The position numbers and the translations under genes are program-made. The notes beneath the pieces are model-generated. The model was not told the origin of the DNA. It did no database searches and saw only the letters and a program-made list of their open reading frames with translations. This document shows, one piece after another, positions 57,415-64,000 of a DNA stretch of 64,000 bases (position 1 is its first letter; the number at the start of each line of letters is the position of its first letter). Source of the DNA: Paulownia fortunei (taxonomy: Eukaryota > Streptophyta > Magnoliopsida > Lamiales > Paulowniaceae). Where the stretch lies: NCBI GenBank assembly GCA_019321725.1, contig CM033120.1:8623694-8687693 (forward strand), read 5' to 3'.

Positions 57415-60400
57415 TGTAATGCTCAATTCTCTTCTACATAGATAGTAATAAGCATATTGCATGAATATGCATTATCAGATTATGGCATACAAATAGCATG
57501 ATTGCACGAATACGAATAATTATTACTATATGCTCCAGTTATGCTTTAACATGCATTAGTACATGAAATATGAGATTAAACTTTTGTTTCTTGATTTAAC
57601 ATATGCCTTAAGTGTCTTTTGCAGTGAAAAACTCGGTATCTCGGTTAATGAAGATTGATGAGTTGAATGGCCATGAAATAAATTATTTATATTACTCCAT
57701 ACTAGTTATATGCTAAAGTGATTGTTTGCTTAAATATTTACTTGAAATATGTCATATTTCTCTAAGAACTAAAAGTATGTAAAATGGTGCAATTTGATTG
57801 GTAGGTTGACTAGGTTGCATGAAACCATTCTAACCCATATTGCACTTGATTATAACACCAAAGCATCAATATGAGTCAATCAATCATCACCCTCCACTTA
57901 TCTCTCTTTGAAATGTCAAATAAGTCATTCTAAACTATATTTTCTTGTAGAAACTCCTGAAAAATGACCAGCCCTTCTTCTCCAAAGTTTCTCCCAAATT
58001 TCTACACTCGCATACTCATAAAAATTGAATTCAATCCATAGGAATCCATAGAACACAAACTAAAAATAATTTTCCATCCCTTTAAGCTTGAAAACCATTG
58101 ATTTTGAAGTTTAATTTCAATTTAATCAAGGTATATTTTTTTCAATATTTTTTATGATGAATTTGTAGTATCTTGAATGGTTACATATTTTAGTATGTTT
58201 TTATATGAATGAAAACTCAAGTGGGACTTGAAGCCAAAACCAAGCTAGTTAATTTAGTTTCTAGCAAAAATTGATAGCCTTATAAAATATGCTTAATTTA
58301 TTTTTTTCTATTGATCTTGTAATGCTTATATTGTAATTCGAAGTGCCTATGAATGATTGTGAACAATAGCAATTAGTTTGCTTAATTGAAGGTTAGAATC
58401 AATTTAAATTCAAACCAAGTTTACATCATATTAATTTGGATTGTGTTCATGTTTTGGGGGCTGCCCTAATATTTATGTTTGAATTATTAGTGATTTAGTG
58501 GTTGCCCTAATATTTAATATCTTAAATTAGTAGTAAAATATGGAGTATGCATTGTTTTTGAGGTAATGTAATTGATATAAAATTATTTACAAAGAATTGA
58601 AAAATATATATGATTTCAATTAGAATAGATTATATGATTTATTAAAAAGATATTGAAAGATACATGATTTGATTATGTTAGACTTTTAACACATCCTATC
58701 TTCCAAAGAAATTGACCTTTTCACTTAGTATAAAGTGGATTTAAGGTAAGTTGAAACTTTCATTTGCTGTATTACAAAAATCATATAATATCGTTCATGA
58801 TTTAATGTGATTGTCATTATTTGTCAAACGATGTAATGTTTGATGCATTAATGGTTCCTGAAGGATGATACTATTAAGAATATAATGAAGTTTTTAAAAA
58901 GGAAGTATAGTACTTGATTGATGGTCGGGTAGACATGGGATGGAGGAGGGACCTACGGACCCAATAAAATGTGGCAAATACTTGAGGTCAAAAAATCGGT
59001 ATAGGAAAGGCACAGTGAATGAGTTAGAGTTACGACTAATACCTAAGGTTGAAAGACCAAGTATGAAAACCCCGTATTATTTCTCTTATTGACCAATCTA
59101 TCACAACCTCCCAACAATATGTATAAATATATGTATAAACAACCTGTGCAACATAATTTGTGCACGTATGCATGTGTATAACTTTTTTTTTATTCAGTTC
59201 AACAAAACATTGATAAAAGTAAAGTGCTTTCATATCCTGTAACACTGTATATACATAGGTAGTTATTAAACATTAACCAAGTCTATCAAAACCATCACAA
59301 ACCCAAACTCTCTATTACAAAGGAGTTTTGAAAGTGATATACAGGATAAAGTTACTAATATAATACAATAACTGTAAAATAAAAAACACAGCCCACAAAA
59401 TAGCCCAACAGGTCGTCATCCAAGTACATTGATCTTTGAAAGCCTATAGGAGCTCCACTGCCAACTAGTAAACGAGAGGTCTCAAGTCCCACCATGTTCA
59501 CCTACAATGCATGAACTATATGAGCTAACGCTCAATAAGTAAAAATCATGCATGACAAGAGTATGATATAAAATCTCATGCAATTCAACTCTAAGATATG
59601 ATGCTATAAATGTGTCAAATTGAGTACTCATAAATCAAAGAGTTCTTATTAAAAATCACTTCATTTTTTGGGCCCTTGGCCCACCTACTATGCACCGAAT
59701 AGAGTTCTGAACAATATCAATAATCATATGGTCATAAACAAATGACTCAGTCCAAGGGCCATCTCTTGGGATCACCAGAGGTCCACCCCCTGTCTTCCCT
59801 GTGATCCTCCAGAAGTCTTCCCATTGGCGGAGTCAATAAGGGCACAATCAAGTGGTCCACTCTCTTGTGACCACCAGAGACACCCCCTGTCAATCCCTGT
59901 GATCTTCCAAGAAGTAACACTCGCGGCACCCCAAAATATCATATGAGCACACCTCGCATGCCTCGGTACACTAGTAGTGGCCAACTAAAATATTTTCTTT
60001 CTGAAAACCATATCTCAAATCATATTGTGCATGCAAGAACCTCCACTATACTCATATGCCATGCATGCACATGTAAATGCTCATAAATGGTATGTTCAAT
60101 ATGAAATGCAAATCATCTTACTTTCAACATGTTTCAAGAATCATAAGACTCTCAGTCAAATTTAATATCATCAACACATTAAGTATAAATGCTTCAAGGC
60201 ATACTATGTTCATGTATTGTAGTTGCAAATGGATCTTTACTTACCTTTCACTTGGTTGGTGGCTTAGTCTAGATTTGTTTATTGTTCTTCTCCAATCTTA
60301 GATGTAAAATATTCTGTAATATTACCCAACATCAAGCACCATTCCTAATTTGGCAAATTGAAAGCATAAAATATCATACTATGACCTTAAACACCAAACT

Positions 60401-62589
60401 ATCTAGGTAACAATCATGTTTTCACAAACTAGAACCCAATCTAGTCTCTCAAATGCCTTAATTTATCACCTTAGATACATGTAAATATCATATAATTGAA
60501 GTAATATAATTCTAATATCATGTACCTAATTGTTACCACTCAATATCAACATGTCTAGGTTGAAATATGCTAAGTTATAAAATGGGGCAGATTTACATTT
60601 TCATATTTTCTTGCTGTCCAATTTAGTTGCATGATAATTTTGACATCCCTAAGCATATCCAATCACTCTCAAATTTTTACCACATTTAGATAACATGTAT
60701 ATCAATGTAACCATATCATAGAATTGATAAAAATCATGGATATAGCTTCTCAAGTTTAGCTCTCTTCACAACATACTGAAATAGATTGTTTTCCTACCGT
60801 GATAATTTTGCACACTTAATGACATTAATGGTTTTGGTACCCTTAAGTATATTCAATCACTCCAAAATTTTCACCATACTTAGATAACATATATAAGGAG
60901 ACAACCAGGTCAAATTACTACCAAAACTATTGGATTTATTGATGTAAAACCAACACCATTCACACAGGATAGAATCTGAATTTCAAAGAAGACAGTTTTG
61001 AGCATCTCTTTAATTATCACACTATATTACAATTTATAACCTTTCTAACCTTACATACATCACCTAGACTCATATCTAAACACATATATGGTGAAATACA
61101 CAGGTTTTAATCAAGTTATTATACCTATATAAAGCATAAATATAAAAAATCAGCAAGTATACAGTTTCTATCCATAGTGTTTTTATTGTGATTTTGCAAC
61201 TAAAAATTCTCTTTTTGTGAATTATAAGACCAAACATAACATCCTAACATGATTATAATCAATAATAGAAGTTTTAAAAATCATAAACCCTCAAACAATT
61301 CAAGAACTTAAATAAAAAACATGAATTAAAGCTCACCTATGCACAAATTTTATATACAACTTGCTCCTCCTTACTTCCCTTTGCTTCCTTTACTTTTTTT
61401 CTTTACTTGGAATTACTTGAGAGAAATTTCTAACATTCAATATGTAGGTTTTGGAAGTGAAATAGCTTAGAAAATATTTTTTGGTCGTGGCTCAAGGATA
61501 GAAATGAAGAAAGGTTGAGGTGGAAACTTGAGGTGGCAAAGCTTGAGGTGGCAAGGTTGAAGTGTCAAGTTGTGGTTCAAATCTGATATTTTTCACACCT
61601 TATACAGCCATAATCTAGTATTTATCATTACTTATTTATCTATTTACAACCTATTTTAATTTCCATATGATCGGATAATAAATATTTTTCCTAATTTCTT
61701 AACCGTTCATTCGGTCTCTAAACCGATTAACACCCGATTCTTAAATGATTGTCTAGTTTTCATTTTCTAAAATCACATGCACATATGAACCTTGTAATAT
61801 GATACTTAAATCATATTATATTATATCCAATATCCCAAGTATGTTAATCTATGGAGATATACCTTTAAAACACCCCGATCAATTTGAATTGAATCATATA
61901 AGCTTATTAGTGACACCTTTAACACTTCTAAAATTATAACATATAACCTATGAATATCCACTATATTGATCAATCTATTCTTTATCTTATCTAAATATAG
62001 AATTACTTAATTAGGTTGTAGGATCTCAACCATTAACATCAAGTGATAGCATTGGAGGCATAATGATTAAGAATGTTATAAAAGATGCGATGTAGATGTT
62101 AATGCAAATTAGCATATAAGTAGCATGAATCATATTGGTCAAGTGAGTAGTGTGAGACTTGGGTATTACACAATCATTATGAATAGGTTCTAAAAACCAG
62201 GATCTATCGCCATTAGTTAGATACCACACTTCAAGGAACTTAGAGAATGATTTAAGAAAGAAAGTTCTTGAATTGAATAATACATTTAATGATTTATGAG
62301 ATTTTGATGTACTATATTTGTTATTACATCAGTTTCACCTTACTGAGCCTTTAGCTCATTAGATTGTGGTGATGCAGATGAAAATGTGCAAGTTTAGAGG
62401 TTGAGTGAGTCTCCAGAGCGACGGACAGAGATTTGTTCATATGTTATGTTTTGAGCTGCTATTATATCCTATTTTGAAAACTCTGTTTTTATTTTTGAAT
62501 AAGCCACTCTGTTATAGTTTTGTAAATATATATGTTAAACTATACGAGATAATAGCATCATGTACTAAATTTTGATTTATGTAAATGGT
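57415..62589 (+). repeat. LTR G (F family), interrupted by solo LTR L
   Basis: It begins TGTAATGCTC and follows F from 15445 to about 17570 (through tttgatttatgtaaatg at 62575), but the copy is split between 59098 and 62171 by LTR L. The 3' end of the family (about 170 bp) is missing. No reading frame is credible. Confidence 0.85.
59099..62170 (-). repeat. Solo LTR L (Tekay-like family), 3.07 kb, TSD CAATC
   Basis: In minus orientation it begins TGTAATACCCAAG (62170) and ends GGGAGGTTGTGATA (59099, a degraded GGGGTGTTACA). CAATC lies on both sides (59094-59098 and 62171-62175). It matches the 5' LTR at 23448-26282, for example caagtatgttaatct (61836) and aatcggtt-type blocks, and catgaactatatgagctaac near 59510. 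No primer site accompanies it. Confidence 0.87.
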
Positions 62590-64000
62590 ATTCGGATGCT
62601 AAATGAGTCGATGCTCACAATGCGTATACTTATCAAGCAACAACATATTTCAGTTGTTATTTGTAACTAACAATGACAACATATGTCGAATGTTAACTAT
62701 AACTAATATTAACAATGCGCTCTAGTCCACGTAGAAATAGATATCAACTCAATTGCAAAAGGCGAAGTATGAGCAAATGTATTTATTGCTTTCTTGTGTT
62801 GAACTTTAGTTAGCCTTATTCTTTTAACTCATGAGGAGTTACAACACCATAAGATTCTCACGGCAGAATTTAAATTCCAAGGAATCAAATCAGGCTTGGA
62901 ATGATCTAATGTAAGAAACTTGGTACAAAGACTTGGAATGAAGTCAAACTTTCCTTATATGCAAGTTAAGTAATGTACTAAGGTTGTACCTGAAGTTTGA
63001 TCGGAAATGAACATCAACTCCAGTTAAATAAACTTATCAAGCAAAACACAAGTCGTGTTGTTTTTTCAGAAGTTTAAGAGGCATAGCTTTTCACATGAGA
63101 TAAGGCTAGGGGCACAAGGAACATCAATGGAAAACTTCTTGTAGAACACTATGTGTCTTGTTAAGTTACATACTAAACTAGGCGATGGACGAATGTGCAT
63201 GAAATGTGATAAGTTTGTGTCGTATTATATTTAACTTACACCACGACTGTGCTATATAGCCCAAGATAAAGTGAAAAACAAACAATGATTACATGGGGAA
63301 AAATATAACACGAGTACAATCACATTTACTATTAAATACAATTATAATTACCTTAACATTTAACACAAGTTGACTTAGTAGACTGGGACACACCATCACA
63401 ATGCCATTGAATGCTTTGTGAGTTGTGCTATCATATAAATGTGATCCTATGTACAAAATATCTTACACGAACTCAATTTGTATTGAAACTCGCACTGTGT
63501 ATGTTACACATTAATAGGGCTACCACTAAAGTTTGAGCACAAATGGACATTTATTTGATGGAGAAAACATAAATAAGTTGAACATACTGTAGAAGTTCAA
63601 ATGAGCATAACTTTTAATATTGGAAAAGATAACAAACATTGAGCACACTTAGGATGTCTTCTTGACAAACTATTTGTGCCTACAAAAATTAGATAATAAT
63701 CAAGTCGATGCACAGTGTCTTGAAGAATTTTATGTGCAATGTGGAATCCAATGTGGAATAAATCAACACATAAAACTTTGTACACCGAGCAATAAAACTC
63801 ACTCTTTGTATATAACTTGCACTCTAAGAAGGTTATAACTAAAGTTTTAATAGAAACAAGCACTATTTCGCGATAGAAAACATGTACAAGGCTAAGCCCA
63901 TGTAATGTAGTATTGTGCTTATGTTAAAATAGTTTTAAGATTCCACATGGGGTTACATAACGGGCATGGGGCACACTCAAGCAATCTTCCTGTAAAATTC
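62590..64000. other. Unassigned sequence at the window end
   Basis: No LTR, primer site or pol motif is seen, and the 88-codon minus-strand frame at 63597-63863 has no resemblance to known proteins. A phrase like agaagttcaaatgagcataa recurs in diverged form near 62990, 63070, 63525 and 63590, which may mark a degenerate tandem family. Confidence 0.35.

Noticed and set aside
59747..59984. Two overlapping minus-strand frames with unusually GC-rich codons
   Set aside because: They lie within solo LTR L, and the LTR of the same family at 23448-26282 does not carry them.
1..64000. CRISPR arrays, bacterial operons, ribosome binding sites, tRNA or rRNA genes
   Set aside because: None is present. 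The tRNA-like words are retrotransposon primer sites, and the repeats are LTRs rather than regularly spaced short repeats.

Overview
This window looks like nuclear DNA of a flowering plant. It is AT-rich, and almost everything recognisable is a plant LTR retrotransposon in decay: Ty1/copia and Ty3/gypsy (Athila/Tat-like, Tekay/Del-like and Reina/CRM-like chromovirus types), one plant LINE, one PIF/Harbinger-like MITE and a pararetrovirus-like remnant. The tRNA-iMet-type primer sites (TGGTATCAGAGC) and 5-bp target duplications fit this. I see no intact host gene, tRNA, rRNA or CRISPR array. Every coding stretch carries stops or frameshifts. I cannot name the species.

Layout. 1-2150 is AT-rich with no gene. 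2153-4100 is an Athila/Tat gag-protease remnant (minus), and 4105-7080 is a copia gag, leader, primer site and likely LTR (minus). 7081-13612 is a minus-strand gypsy-type unit: two related LTRs enclose an intronless, broken copy of a LOG-type cytokinin-activating gene instead of gag-pol. 13636-14787 is a copia gag piece plus LTR (minus). From 14788 a plus-strand copia RT begins. It is cut at about 15418 and resumes at about 31976. The roughly 16.5 kb in between is an Athila-like element (LTRs near 17791-19100 and 30530-31975), which itself holds a solo LTR (15445-17742) and a Tekay-like element (23448-29676, flanked by AAAGT on both sides). Part of the same interval (about 20000-22985) resembles mitochondrial intergenic DNA.

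32516-37600 is a minus-strand copia remnant whose 3' LTR is split by an antiparallel solo LTR of the same family, giving long inverted repeats. 37600-39377 is a LINE with its 5' part inverted. 39378-40857 holds two LTR pieces. 40858-44798 is the best-preserved copia (gag to RT, primer site, LTR; minus), followed by another copia gag (44800-45293). 45770-47620 is a pararetrovirus-like coat-protein region and a coiled-coil ORF (plus). 47860-49281 is a gypsy integrase with a chromodomain-like end (plus). 49282-54530 is a minus-strand chromovirus with paired LTRs, gag, protease, RT and RNase H but no integrase. 54600-56180 holds an LTR piece and an Athila gag-protease piece (plus). 56182-62589 is a head-to-head pair of LTRs of one family, one carrying a MITE and the other a 3.07-kb solo LTR of the Tekay family. 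62590-64000 is unassigned.

The parts do not work together as a pathway. They record successive insertions into older insertions, with LTR-LTR recombination leaving solo LTRs. The LOG copy is the one clear host-gene signal.
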